Source: Pseudomonadota bacterium (GTDB lineage: Bacteria; Pseudomonadota; Gammaproteobacteria; Burkholderiales; Burkholderiaceae_C). From it: 29,658 bases of DNA. Shown piece after piece: positions 16,072 through 24,334 of the stretch. The stretch covers positions 1-29,658 of the forward strand of contig JAEZWW010000052.1 in the NCBI GenBank assembly GCA_023442945.1. Direction: 5' to 3'. Position numbers and translations under genes: made by a program. The stretch's first letter is position 1, and the number at the start of each line of letters is the position of its first letter. The notes below the pieces were generated by a model. It worked only from the letters and a program-made list of their open reading frames with translations, made no database searches and was not told the DNA's origin.

Positions 16072-17448
16072 TCACTGCGCAGCTTCCCAGGTCGTGCCCG
16101 TGGGCGAATCCTTCAGCACGATGCCGGCGGCCAGCAAGTCGGCGCGGATGCGGTCGGCTTCGGCGAAGTTCTTGGCGGCTTTGGCCGCGGCGCGAGCGTC
16201 GATCTGGGCCTGAATCGCGTCGGCATCCAGACGGCTGCCAGCACGCAAGAAGGCTTGCGGATCGCCCTGCAGCAAGCCCAGCGTGCCAGCCAGCGCCTTC
16301 AGCAGCCCCGCCGTCTGCGGGTCGCGCTGGCGGTTGACTTCGGCCGCCAGGTCAAACAGCACAGCCACCGCTTCGGGCATGCCGAAGTCTTCGTCCATGG
16401 CGGCCTTGAAGCGCGCGGCGTAGGGGTTGGCCCAGTCGATCGCCACGTCGGCGGCGGGCACGGCGTCCAGCGCGGTGTACAGGCGCTTGAGCGCAGCACG
16501 CGCGTCCTGCAGGTGCACGTCGCTGTAGTTCAGCGGGCTGCGGTAGTGCGAGCGCACGATGAAAAAGCGCAGTGTTTCAGCATCGAACTGCTGCAGCACT
16601 TCACGGATGGTGAAGAAGTTGCCCAGCGACTTGGACATCTTCTCGTTGTCGATGTTGACGAAGCCGTTGTGCATCCACACGTTCGCCAGCGGCACGCCAT
16701 GCGCGCCCTCGCTTTGCGCGATCTCGTTCTCGTGGTGCGGAAACTGCAGGTCGGCACCACCGCCGTGGATGTCGAAGGTCTCACCCAGCAGCGCACAGCT
16801 CATGGCCGAGCATTCGATGTGCCAGCCGGGGCGGCCCAGGCCATACGGGCTTTCCCATTTGGCGCCTTCGGGCTCGGTCGGCTTGGTGGACTTCCACAGC
16901 ACAAAGTCCAGCGGATCGGCCTTGCCGTCGCTGACGGCCACGCGCTCGCCGGCCTGCAATTCGTCCAATGATTTGCCGGACAGCTTGCCGTAGCCGGGGA
17001 ACTTGCGCACCGAGTAGTTCACGTCGCCGTTGGGCGCCTGGTAGGCCAGGCCCTTGTCCTGCAGCTGGCGGGTGATGGCCAGCATTTGCGGCACGTAGTC
17101 GGTGGCGCGCGGGTCGTGCGTGGGGCGCTCGACGCCCAGGGCGTCGAAGTCGCGGTACATCTCCACGATCATGCGGTCGGTCAGCTGGCGGATGGTTTCG
17201 CCGTTTTCCTGCGCGCGCCGGATGATCTTGTCTTCAATGTCCGTGATGTTGCGCACAAAGGTCACGCGCAGGCCACTGGCTTTGAGCCAGCGCTGCACCA
17301 CGTCGAACGCCACCGCCGAGCGCGCATGGCCGATGTGACACAGGTCGTACACGGTCATGCCGCATACGTACAGGCGGACATGGCCAGGCTCGATCGGGGA
17401 AAAATCTTCCAGCGCACGCGACAGCGTGTTGTAGATGCGCAAGCTCAT
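16072..17448 (-). CDS. cysS: cysteinyl-tRNA synthetase
   Basis: This 458-residue class I aminoacyl-tRNA synthetase charges tRNA-Cys. The zinc ligands are Cys29 in YVCGMTVYD, the Cys in HIECSAMS and His/Glu in FPHHENEI. The HIGH motif is at 38-41 and KMSKS at 270-274. The C-terminal domain ends in AEADRIRADLLAAGI, typical of the family. The frame is open 46 codons further upstream, but the ATG at 17448 starts the conserved MSLRIYNTLSR. No clear Shine-Dalgarno sequence is seen. It is divergent from the TPR gene, with a 238-base intergenic region between. Confidence 0.97.
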   Translation of the reverse strand: MSLRIYNTLSRALEDFSPIEPGHVRLYVCGMTVYDLCHIGHARSAVAFDVVQRWLKASGLRVTFVRNITDIEDKIIRRAQENGETIRQLTDRMIVEMYRDFDALGVERPTHDPRATDYVPQMLAITRQLQDKGLAYQAPNGDVNYSVRKFPGYGKLSGKSLDELQAGERVAVSDGKADPLDFVLWKSTKPTEPEGAKWESPYGLGRPGWHIECSAMSCALLGETFDIHGGGADLQFPHHENEIAQSEGAHGVPLANVWMHNGFVNIDNEKMSKSLGNFFTIREVLQQFDAETLRFFIVRSHYRSPLNYSDVHLQDARAALKRLYTALDAVPAADVAIDWANPYAARFKAAMDEDFGMPEAVAVLFDLAAEVNRQRDPQTAGLLKALAGTLGLLQGDPQAFLRAGSRLDADAIQAQIDARAAAKAAKNFAEADRIRADLLAAGIVLKDSPTGTTWEAAQ

Positions 17449-17686
17449 CAGGGCGGTACAGGACAACGGGGGACAGCGAGGCGTCGGTCGGCAGGTGCAG
17501 GGCCTGCGGAACTGGCCGCGCGGGGCTTCGCGGCGGCAGACAACCCAGGTCGCCGGGGGCGAAGTGGCGGTCGACTGCGGTGCCACCCCGCATGGCTACA
17601 ATGCCTCGCAGTATAGACGCGCCCCTGGTTTCGTCCAGCGCCTGCGCCCTGTTTGCGGGGCCTTTGCTGCACAGCCACCCCCTCCC

Positions 17687-18232
17687 ATGACCTTGCGCCC
17701 CCACTTTTTCACGCTCTGCCGGCGCATCGCCGTCCAGGGCCTGCTGGCGACCGGCCTGGCCCTGGTCGGTACCAGCGCCATGGCGGACGAGTACGCCGAA
17801 GTGCAAAAACTCCAGCAAAGCGGCCAGATCGCTGCCGCGCTGGCCCGTGCGGACAAGTACATCGCGGCCAATCCGCGCGACCCGCAGATGCGCTTCATCA
17901 AGTCCGGCCTGCTGTCGGCCGAAGGCAAGACGGCCGAGGCCGAAGAGCTGCTCACCACCCTGACGCGCGACTACCCCGAATTGCCCGAGCCCTGGAACAA
18001 CCTAGCCGTGCTGCACGCCAGCCAGGGCCAATTGGACAAGGCCGAGCAAGCGCTGTCGGCCGCGCTGCGCATCAACCCCGCCTACGCCACCGCGCTGGAA
18101 AACCTGGGCGACGTGCGCGTGCGCCAGGCCGCGGACGCCTACCGGCGCGCCCGCCAGATCGACACCCGCAACGCCCGCCTGGCACCCAAGATCGACGGCC
18201 TGCAGCGCGTGCTGGGCGACAGCACCAAGTAA
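17687..18232 (+). CDS. periplasmic tetratricopeptide repeat protein
   Basis: This 181-residue protein has an N-terminal signal peptide (hydrophobic core about 14-30, likely cleavage after AMA at 33), followed by TPR helices. The clearest unit is the pair around LPEPWNNLAVLHASQGQLDKAEQAL (given here only by its ends, about residues 90-125), with a further one near NPAYATALENLGDVRV. TPR proteins are protein-protein scaffolds and no specific partner can be named. It precedes the two cyclophilin genes on the same strand and may belong to a periplasmic folding module. The ATG at 17687 is chosen because it gives a proper signal peptide. There is no clear Shine-Dalgarno sequence. Confidence 0.8.
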   Translation: MTLRPHFFTLCRRIAVQGLLATGLALVGTSAMADEYAEVQKLQQSGQIAAALARADKYIAANPRDPQMRFIKSGLLSAEGKTAEAEELLTTLTRDYPELPEPWNNLAVLHASQGQLDKAEQALSAALRINPAYATALENLGDVRVRQAADAYRRARQIDTRNARLAPKIDGLQRVLGDSTK

Positions 18233-18316
18233 CAGCCTGGCGCTGCCGCGCGGGGAACTTGCGCCGCGCGCCAAGGCACCAATCCCTTTTCGTTCCTGAT
18301 GCAGGAGTTTGACCCG

Positions 18317-19000
18317 ATGTTTCTGTCCCGTAGAACCCTCGCCCGCACCGCGGCCACCCTGGGCGCCGTCGCCGCGCTGGGCACGGCACTGCCCGCCTTC
18401 GCCGCCGACCCGCGCGTGAAGTTCGTCACCAGCGAAGGCGATTTCGTGATCGAGGTCTACCCGGACAAGGCGCCCAAGACGGTGGCCAACTTCCTGCAGT
18501 ACGTCAAGGACAAACACTACGACGGCACGATCTTCCACCGCGTCATCAAGAGCTTCATGGTGCAAGGCGGCGGCTTCGACAAGGACTACAAACAAAAGGC
18601 CACGCGCGCGCCCGTGCAGCACGAAGGGCGCGAAGCCGTGGCCAAAGGCCTGAAGAACGTGACCGGCAGCGTGGCCATGGCGCGCACCGGCGACCCCAAC
18701 TCGGCCACCTCGCAGTTCTTCATCAACGTGGTGGACAACGCGCGGCTGGACCCGGTCATCATTCCGCCGGGCGACCCGGTGCCCAAGTTCGAGTACATGG
18801 GGCAGACTTACGAGAAAGTGCCGCGCGCCAACCTGGAAAACCACCCGCAGCTGTTCGGCTACACGGTGTTCGGCAAGGTGGTGAGCGGCATGGACACCGT
18901 GGAAAAGATCCGCAACGCGCCCACCGGCGCCGGCGGCCCCTTCCCGACCGACGCGCCCCAGAAGATGGTCGTGATCGAATCGGCCACGCTCGTCAAATAA
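18317..19000 (+). CDS. ppiA: periplasmic peptidyl-prolyl cis-trans isomerase, cyclophilin type (PpiA-like)
   Basis: This 227-residue protein has a signal peptide ending in AFA, then a cyclophilin domain with GTIFHRVIKSFMVQGGG, VAMARTGDPNSATSQFFINV and FGYTVFGKVVSGMD, which carry the active-site Arg, Phe and Gln. It catalyses proline isomerisation in exported proteins. The signal peptide carries SRRTLAR, close to a twin-arginine motif. The ATG at 18317 has CAGGAG 8-9 bases upstream. An in-frame ATG six codons earlier overlaps that ribosome-binding site. It is 84 bases after the TPR gene and is followed by a cytoplasmic paralogue. Confidence 0.93.
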   Translation: MFLSRRTLARTAATLGAVAALGTALPAFAADPRVKFVTSEGDFVIEVYPDKAPKTVANFLQYVKDKHYDGTIFHRVIKSFMVQGGGFDKDYKQKATRAPVQHEGREAVAKGLKNVTGSVAMARTGDPNSATSQFFINVVDNARLDPVIIPPGDPVPKFEYMGQTYEKVPRANLENHPQLFGYTVFGKVVSGMDTVEKIRNAPTGAGGPFPTDAPQKMVVIESATLVK

Positions 19001-19013
19001 ACCCGCGGGCGTT

Positions 19014-19055
19014 GTGCCCAAGGCCTGCGCGCTACAGTGCGGGCACTCTTTTTTT
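19014..19055 (+). terminator. possible terminator between the two cyclophilin genes
   Basis: GTGCCC (19014-19019) can pair with GGGCAC (19041-19046), directly followed by TCTTTTTTT. The 21-base loop is long and GC-rich. It would separate ppiA from ppiB transcription at least partly. Confidence 0.4.
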
Positions 19056-19084
19056 GTCCTGAACTTGAAGAAAGCGGAAAGCCC

Positions 19085-19591
19085 ATGGCCAATCCCCAAG
19101 TAGAACTGCACATCGCCGGCCGCGGCGTCATCACGCTGGAGCTGGACGAGGCCAAGGCGCCCAAGTCGGTGGCCAACTTCCTGAGCTACGTGAAAAGCGG
19201 TCACTACGACAACACCGTGTTTCACCGCGTGATCCCCGGCTTCATGGTCCAGGGCGGCGGCTTCAAGCCCGGCATGGACCAGAAGTCGACCCAGGCGCCG
19301 ATCACCAACGAAGCCGACAACGGCCTGAAGAACGACAACTACACCGTTGCCATGGCGCGCACCAGCGACCCGCATTCGGCCACCGCGCAGTTCTTCATCA
19401 ACGTGGCCAACAACGACTTCCTGAACTTCAAGGCCCCCACCGCGCAAGGCTGGGGCTACGCCGTGTTCGGCAAGGTCGTGAAGGGCCAGGACATTGTGGA
19501 CGCCATCAAGGCCGTGGCCACCGGCCGCAAGGGCTTCCACGACGACGTGCCGAAAGAAGACGTGGTGATTGAGAAGGCCGTGGTGGTCTGA
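19085..19591 (+). CDS. ppiB: cytoplasmic peptidyl-prolyl cis-trans isomerase B
   Basis: This 168-residue cyclophilin has no signal peptide. It has NTVFHRVIPGFMVQGGG, VAMARTSDPHSATAQFFINV and WGYAVFGKVVKGQD, the complete active site. Its closeness to the preceding periplasmic homologue suggests an old tandem duplication with different localisation. The ATG at 19085 starts the conserved sequence, with GCGGAAAG upstream as a weak ribosome-binding site. The frame is open 16 codons further. lpxH follows 25 bases later. Confidence 0.96.
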   Translation: MANPQVELHIAGRGVITLELDEAKAPKSVANFLSYVKSGHYDNTVFHRVIPGFMVQGGGFKPGMDQKSTQAPITNEADNGLKNDNYTVAMARTSDPHSATAQFFINVANNDFLNFKAPTAQGWGYAVFGKVVKGQDIVDAIKAVATGRKGFHDDVPKEDVVIEKAVVV

Positions 19592-19616
19592 ACGCCCTCG
19601 CCGCCTTCACTTCCCC

Positions 19617-20408
19617 ATGACGACCGTGCCCCGCTTCGGCGTGCTGACCGCGCCCGAAGGCTGGCGCACGGTCGATTTCATTTCCGACCTGCACCTCATG
19701 CCCGAGGAGCCTGCCACCTTCGCTGCGTGGTCGCGCTTCATGGCCGAATCGCCGGCCGACGCCATCTTCATCCTCGGCGACTTGTTTGAAGCCTGGATCG
19801 GCGACGACGCCGCCCTGCCCGGCAGCTTTGACGGCGAATGCGCCCAGGTGCTGGCGCGCACGGCGGCGCGCGTGCCGGTGTACTTCATGCACGGCAACCG
19901 CGACTTCCTGGTCGGCGCGCCCTTCCTGGCAGGCCTGGGCGTGCAGCTGCTGGCCGACCCCACGGTGCTGGACTGGGCCGGGCAGCGCACCTTGCTCACC
20001 CACGGCGACCTGCTGTGCACGGATGACGTGGCCTACCAGCAGTTTCGGCGCGAAGTGCGCTCCGACGCTTGGCAGCGCGCCGTGCTGGCGCGCCCGCTGG
20101 CTGAGCGCCAGGTCATGGCGCAGCACATGCGCGCGCAAAGCATGGCCGCGCAGGCGCAAGGCGTGGTCTATACCGAGATCGACGCGCCCCTGGCCGTCGA
20201 CTGGCTCACGGCCGCCGACGCCCGCACCCTGATCCACGGCCACATCCACCGCCCGGGCGACCACGTGCTGGGGCACGACGCCCAGGGCCGGCCCCTGACG
20301 CAAGTGGTGCTGAGCGACTGGCACATCGCCGGCAACGACCACCGGGCGCAGGTGCTGCGCCTTTCGTCGGACGGCCAACTTGAGCGGATCGACCTTGGCC
20401 CCATGTGA
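19617..20408 (+). CDS. lpxH: UDP-2,3-diacylglucosamine diphosphatase
   Basis: This 263-residue calcineurin-like phosphoesterase cleaves UDP-2,3-diacylglucosamine to lipid X in lipid A synthesis at the inner membrane. The metal-binding motifs are in order: SDLHL (D24, H26), GDLFEAWIGDD (54-64), HGNRDF (92-97), THGD and a late GHIHRP. The length matches LpxH. The ATG at 19617 lies 25 bases after ppiB. The ppiB-lpxH order is common in betaproteobacteria as I recall. Its stop overlaps the start of the next gene (GTGA), suggesting translational coupling. Confidence 0.95.
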   Translation: MTTVPRFGVLTAPEGWRTVDFISDLHLMPEEPATFAAWSRFMAESPADAIFILGDLFEAWIGDDAALPGSFDGECAQVLARTAARVPVYFMHGNRDFLVGAPFLAGLGVQLLADPTVLDWAGQRTLLTHGDLLCTDDVAYQQFRREVRSDAWQRAVLARPLAERQVMAQHMRAQSMAAQAQGVVYTEIDAPLAVDWLTAADARTLIHGHIHRPGDHVLGHDAQGRPLTQVVLSDWHIAGNDHRAQVLRLSSDGQLERIDLGPM

Positions 20409-21259
20409 CGGCCATGGTCCTGCAAACCCTCCACCGCTGGCTGCGCCGCGCCAGTGGCCAAGCCCTCCCGATCCCCGACGCGCTGTGGCAGTCCACGCTG
20501 GCGCGCTACGCGTTTCTGGCGCGCCTTTCACCGGCTGAGCAGGCACGGCTGCGCGTCATCACCGGTCACTTTCTTGACCGCAAGGAATTCACCGGCGCGC
20601 ATGGGCTGGAAGTGACCGACGCCATGGCGCTGGACGTGGCTGCCCAGGCCTGCCTGCCGCTGCTGCACCTGGGCCCGCCCGACGCGCCGGAAGACGCGCT
20701 GCGCTGGTACGACGACTTTGTCGGCATCGTCATACACCCCGACGCCGCCGTGGCGCGCCGCCAGACCATGGACGGCGCCGGCGTCATCCACCACTACGAC
20801 GAGGTACTGTCGGGCGAAGCCATGCACCGCGGCCCGGTGATGCTGAGCTGGCCCGCTGTGCAAGGCGCGGGGCAGACCACCCCCCACGGCGGCTACAGCG
20901 TGGTGATCCACGAATTCGTGCACAAGATGGACATGCAGGACGGCGGGGCCGACGGCGCGCCGCCCCTGCCGCGCGGCTTCATGGGCGCGCGCAGCGCCCG
21001 CGAAGCCACGCGCCATTGGGCCGACACCTGGGCGCCTGCGTACGAGCGCTTTCGCGAAGAAGTGATCATGGCCGAGCGCTTTGGCGCGCCCGCCCCCTGG
21101 CTGGATGCGTACGGCGCCAGCGCGCCGGCCGAGTTCTTCGCTGTGGCCTGCGAGGCGCACTTTGTCGAGCCTGAACGCTTCGCCTACGAATTCCCGGCGC
21201 TGGGCACGGCACTGCGCGCGTTTTTCAAGCAAGATCGGGCTTCTGCCCTACAACCATAA
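20405..21259 (+). CDS. M90 family zinc metallopeptidase (MtfA-like)
   Basis: This 284-residue protein has the zinc motif HEFVHKMD (H169, E170, H173) and a downstream EFFAVACEAHF that should provide the third ligand. This is the pattern of the M90 family, whose E. coli member MtfA binds the Mlc repressor and has aminopeptidase activity. No signal peptide is seen, so it is probably cytoplasmic. The start is either GTG 20405, overlapping the lpxH stop, or ATG 20414. The last ~7 residues (ASALQP) and the stop are encoded by a copy of the dispersed repeat, so the original C-terminus was probably around FFKQD. Confidence 0.88.
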   Translation: MTAMVLQTLHRWLRRASGQALPIPDALWQSTLARYAFLARLSPAEQARLRVITGHFLDRKEFTGAHGLEVTDAMALDVAAQACLPLLHLGPPDAPEDALRWYDDFVGIVIHPDAAVARRQTMDGAGVIHHYDEVLSGEAMHRGPVMLSWPAVQGAGQTTPHGGYSVVIHEFVHKMDMQDGGADGAPPLPRGFMGARSAREATRHWADTWAPAYERFREEVIMAERFGAPAPWLDAYGASAPAEFFAVACEAHFVEPERFAYEFPALGTALRAFFKQDRASALQP

Positions 21260-21291
21260 GCGCGGCCAGCTACTCTTTTTATAGTATTCAC
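21234..21291 (-). repeat. dispersed ~60-bp repeat, copy E
   Basis: Read on the minus strand it has AGAGTAGCTGGCCGCGC and GGTTGTAGGGCAGAAG. It overlaps the 3' end of the MtfA-like gene, supplying its stop codon, and ends 40 bases before the kinase gene stop. The two genes are convergent, and the gap between them holds no other terminator that I can see. Confidence 0.8.
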
Positions 21292-21330
21292 GGAGCGGCA
21301 ACTGCGCCCCTGGAAGCTGGCTGACCGCCC

Positions 21331-22713
21331 TCAGCCGCCCGGTGCCGGCCAGGTCACCGCAACCCGCAAACCGCCCAACGCCGGGCTGCGGTCCACCTGC
21401 AGTGTCAGCCGGTGCAGACGCGCCAGCCGGCGCACGATCGACCAACCCAGACCGCTGCCGGTCTGCCCCGTCCCCAGCACGCGAAAGAACCGGTCGCCCA
21501 AGCGCTGCAGGTCGGCGTCCGACAAACCGGGGCCGCTGTCCTCCACCGTCAGGCTGGCGCCGGCGCCAGCCGTGGGCGCCGTCACCCGCACCGCGACCTG
21601 CGCGCCTTCGGGGCTGTAGCGCAGCGCGTTGTCCAGCAGGTTGCGCAGCAGCACGCCGAGCAAAGTCCCGTTGATCGGCACCGGCACGGCAGCGTCCGGA
21701 CGGCTCAGGGCCACGCGCTGGCCGCGCGCCTCGGCCTGGCGCTGCAGCGCGCCGACCTGCTCGGCGGCGACGGCGGCCAGGTCGGCCTCGGCGTGCAGCG
21801 CGGTGCGCTGGCCGACGTCGGCGCTGTCGCTCTCCAGCCGCGCCAGTTGCAACAGCTGCTCCACCAGCCGGGTGGCCCGGTCGCAGCCGGCGACGGTGGC
21901 GTCCAGCCCCGTGCGGCGGTCGGCGTCGCTGGTGGCGCCGCGCGCGACCTGCGCCTGCATGCGAATCGCGGCGATGGGTGTGCGCAGTTCGTGCGCGGCG
22001 TCGGCGGTGAAGCGCCGCTCGCTCGCCAGCGCATCGTTCATGCGTTCAAACAGCCCGTTGAGCGCCTGCACCAACGGCCGCACCTCGGGCGGGGCCTGGC
22101 CTTCGGGCAAGGGCGTCAGCGCTTGCGGAAGGCGCGCGGTGACGGTGGTGCCCAGCTCGCGCAGCGGGCGCAAGGCGCGGCGCACGCTCCCCACCACGGC
22201 CAGCGCCAGCAAGGGCAGGGCCAGCAGCAAGGGAATCAGCGTGCCGCGCAGGCCGCCCAGCAGCACGTCGCGCCGCGCCGACTGGCGTTCGCCCACGTAA
22301 ACGGTTTCCTTGTGCTGATCGCCTTCGGTGCGCTCCGTGGTGAACACGCGCCAATGGCGCCCCTCGATTCGCTGATCGCTCAGGCCCGGTGGTGCACCCG
22401 GGGCCAGTGGCGTGTCCGGCGCATCGGCCGAGCGCGCGCGCAGGCGCCCGTCGTGCCAGATCTGGAAGGCCACGCGCGCCTGGTACTTGTGCAGCAGCAC
22501 CGGCGCCCGGACCTCCGCAGTTTCCTCACTGTGGTCGACCTCGCCGCTGGTCAGCAGCGCGGCGTTTTGCGCCAGGTGCGCGTCCAGCAGTTCGTTCAAC
22601 TCGTGCTGGGTGACGAACCAGGCGACGCCCGCGGTGACCAGCCAGACCAGCAGCACAAAGCCTAGCGCCGTGGCCACCAGGCGCTGGGCCAGCGACAGCG
22701 AGCGCAGGCCCAC
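21331..22713 (-). CDS. sensor histidine kinase (QseC-like)
   Basis: This 460-residue inner-membrane kinase has TM1 at about 11-34, a periplasmic sensor region (35-155), TM2 at about 157-176 and a HAMP-like linker. The HisKA domain has AAHELRTPIAAIR with phospho-acceptor His241. The ATPase domain shows NLLDNALRYSP (N box), DSGPGL (G1) and GSGLGWSIV (G2). The overall layout is that of the QseC/PmrB group paired with OmpR-type regulators. It starts with GTG at 22713, three bases after the response-regulator stop, so the pair is cotranscribed. The signal it senses cannot be told from sequence. Confidence 0.93.
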   Translation of the reverse strand: MGLRSLSLAQRLVATALGFVLLVWLVTAGVAWFVTQHELNELLDAHLAQNAALLTSGEVDHSEETAEVRAPVLLHKYQARVAFQIWHDGRLRARSADAPDTPLAPGAPPGLSDQRIEGRHWRVFTTERTEGDQHKETVYVGERQSARRDVLLGGLRGTLIPLLLALPLLALAVVGSVRRALRPLRELGTTVTARLPQALTPLPEGQAPPEVRPLVQALNGLFERMNDALASERRFTADAAHELRTPIAAIRMQAQVARGATSDADRRTGLDATVAGCDRATRLVEQLLQLARLESDSADVGQRTALHAEADLAAVAAEQVGALQRQAEARGQRVALSRPDAAVPVPINGTLLGVLLRNLLDNALRYSPEGAQVAVRVTAPTAGAGASLTVEDSGPGLSDADLQRLGDRFFRVLGTGQTGSGLGWSIVRRLARLHRLTLQVDRSPALGGLRVAVTWPAPGG

Positions 22714-22716
22714 GCC

Positions 22717-23382
22717 CTACCCCAGTGGCCGCCGCGCGACGTAGCCGACGCCGCGCACGGTTTCCACCACGCCCGCGCCCAGCTTGCGGCGCAGGTTGTG
22801 CACGTGCACTTCCACCGCGTTGCTGCTGACTTCGCTGCCCCATTTGTAGATGTGCTGTTCCAACTGCTCGCGCGTCAGCACCCGGTCCGGGTTGAGCAGG
22901 AAGACCTGCAGCAGATCGAATTCGCGCCCCGACAGCTCGACCAGCGCCTCGCCCAGCCAGACCTGGCGCGCCGCCGGGTCCAGCTTCACCTCGCCCAGGC
23001 AAAGCTGCGTCGTCGGCTGGCCATGCGCGCGCCGCACTAGGGCGCGCAGGCGCGCAGCCAGCTCGCCCAAATCGACCGGCTTGACCAGGTAGTCGTCGGC
23101 GCCGCCGTCCAGGCCCTGGATGCGCGCGTCGATGGCGTCGCGCGCGGTCAGCACCAACACCGGCGTGCCCACGCCTTGCGCGCGCACGGCACGCAAGGTG
23201 TCCATGCCGTCCTGGCGCGGCAGGCCGAGGTCAAGCACCGCGGCCTGGTGGTTGCCGGTGAGCAATTCGCGCTCGGCCGCCACGCCGTCGCGCACCCAGT
23301 CGACGGCAAAGCCGTGCTGCGTCAGGCCGGCGCGCAGGCCCGAGCCCAGCAGGTCATCGTCTTCAGCCAACAGAATGCGCAT
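22717..23382 (-). CDS. OmpR-family response regulator (QseB-like)
   Basis: This 221-residue regulator has a receiver domain with acidic pocket ED at 7-8, phospho-acceptor Asp51, Thr79 and Lys101, followed by a winged-helix DNA-binding domain (about 125-218, ending VRGVGYVARRP). It resembles the QseB/PmrA/TctD group. The ATG at 23382 starts the conserved MRILLAEDD. It is the first gene of a two-gene operon with the kinase. Its upstream region (206 bases) holds dispersed repeat copy F. Confidence 0.95.
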   Translation of the reverse strand: MRILLAEDDDLLGSGLRAGLTQHGFAVDWVRDGVAAERELLTGNHQAAVLDLGLPRQDGMDTLRAVRAQGVGTPVLVLTARDAIDARIQGLDGGADDYLVKPVDLGELAARLRALVRRAHGQPTTQLCLGEVKLDPAARQVWLGEALVELSGREFDLLQVFLLNPDRVLTREQLEQHIYKWGSEVSSNAVEVHVHNLRRKLGAGVVETVRGVGYVARRPLG

Positions 23383-23515
23383 GGGTCACAAAGGGGTCAG
23401 GCGCCACATGGGGCGATCGTACGCCGTCTGCGCGCGTTGGGGGCCGGGCCTGGCCCCAACACAGCGTGTGGGTGGCGGCGCAACGCGGCACACCAAGGTC
23501 ACATCAAAGGGCCAC

Positions 23516-23586
23516 ATTTTTGCTTTGATTTTGATAGCTGGTCGCGCAGATGGCTCTAGGGCCACAGGCCAGAACGGCTTGAAAAC
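23516..23586 (+). repeat. dispersed ~60-bp repeat, copy F
   Basis: It carries GATTTTGATAGCTGGTCGCG, then CAGATGGCTCTAGGGCCA and an end CGGCTTGAAAACC. It lies in the 206-base gap between the response regulator and the FrnE-like gene and stops 2 bases from the FrnE-like stop codon. Confidence 0.9.
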
Positions 23587-23588
23587 CC

Positions 23589-24242
23589 TCACGCCCCGGC
23601 GGCGATCTGCCGCAGCGCCTGCTCGAACACCTCGGGCGGCTGACCGCCCGAGATCAAATGCCGGTCGTTGATGACCACCGCCGGCACCGAATGGATGCCC
23701 GACTGCTGCCAGAAGCGCTCGGCCTGGCGCACCTCATTGGCGTAGGCGTCGCTGGCCAGCACCTCGCGCGCCCGCGCCACGTCCAGACCCGCGGCGGCGA
23801 CGGCGGCCAGCAGCACGTCGTCCTGCTCCACCGCCTCGCCGCGGCCGTGGTAGGCCTCCAGCAGCGCGCGTTTCAGCGCCAGCTGCTGCGCCGCGCCTTC
23901 CAGCCCGGCCCAGTGCAGCAGGCGGTGCGCGTTGAAGGTGTTGTAGATGCGCCCGCGCCCGGCCGGGTTGAAGGCAAAGCCCACGGCCGCGCCGCGTTCG
24001 CTGATGGCGGCGCGGTTCTTGGCGAACTGCTCGGGCGTGCCGCCGTACTTGCGCGTCAGGTGCTCATTGATGTCTTCGCCGCCCGGCGCCATGTCGGGGT
24101 TGAGCTCGAAGGGCTGGAAATGCAGCGTGGCCTGCACGGCGTCCTGGCTGTTGGCCAGGGCCTGCTGCAGCGACGCCAAACCAACGGCGCACCACGGGCA
24201 GGCGATGTCGGAAACGAAATCGATCTTGAGCGGCGTGGTCAT
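23589..24242 (-). CDS. DsbA-family oxidoreductase (FrnE-like)
   Basis: This 217-residue thioredoxin-fold protein has the CXXC motif CPWC at residues 15-18 near the N-terminus, and a helical insert typical of the FrnE/2-hydroxychromene-2-carboxylate isomerase branch of DsbA proteins (FNTFNAHRLLHWA region). The cis-proline loop is GIHSVPAVVIND. There is no signal peptide, so it is cytoplasmic and probably a thiol-disulfide oxidoreductase of unknown substrate. The frame is open 46 codons upstream through repeat copy G, but the ATG at 24242 has AGGAG 6 bases upstream and starts the family sequence. Confidence 0.9.
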   Translation of the reverse strand: MTTPLKIDFVSDIACPWCAVGLASLQQALANSQDAVQATLHFQPFELNPDMAPGGEDINEHLTRKYGGTPEQFAKNRAAISERGAAVGFAFNPAGRGRIYNTFNAHRLLHWAGLEGAAQQLALKRALLEAYHGRGEAVEQDDVLLAAVAAAGLDVARAREVLASDAYANEVRQAERFWQQSGIHSVPAVVINDRHLISGGQPPEVFEQALRQIAAGA

Positions 24243-24268
24243 GAAAACTCCTGACGGTGGTACGGTGA

Positions 24269-24334
24269 ATGGTATGGTTTTGATAGCTGCTCGCGCAGAT
24301 GGCTGTAGGGCTACAGGCCGATTCTCTTCAAATC
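24269..24334 (+). repeat. dispersed ~60-bp repeat, copy G
   Basis: A well preserved copy with GTTTTGATAGCTGCTCGCG, CAGATGGCTGTAGGGCTA and CAGGCCGATTCTCTTCAAA. Its right end overlaps the stop codon of the alpha/beta hydrolase (24328-24330). It fills most of the 85-base gap to the FrnE-like gene. Confidence 0.9.
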
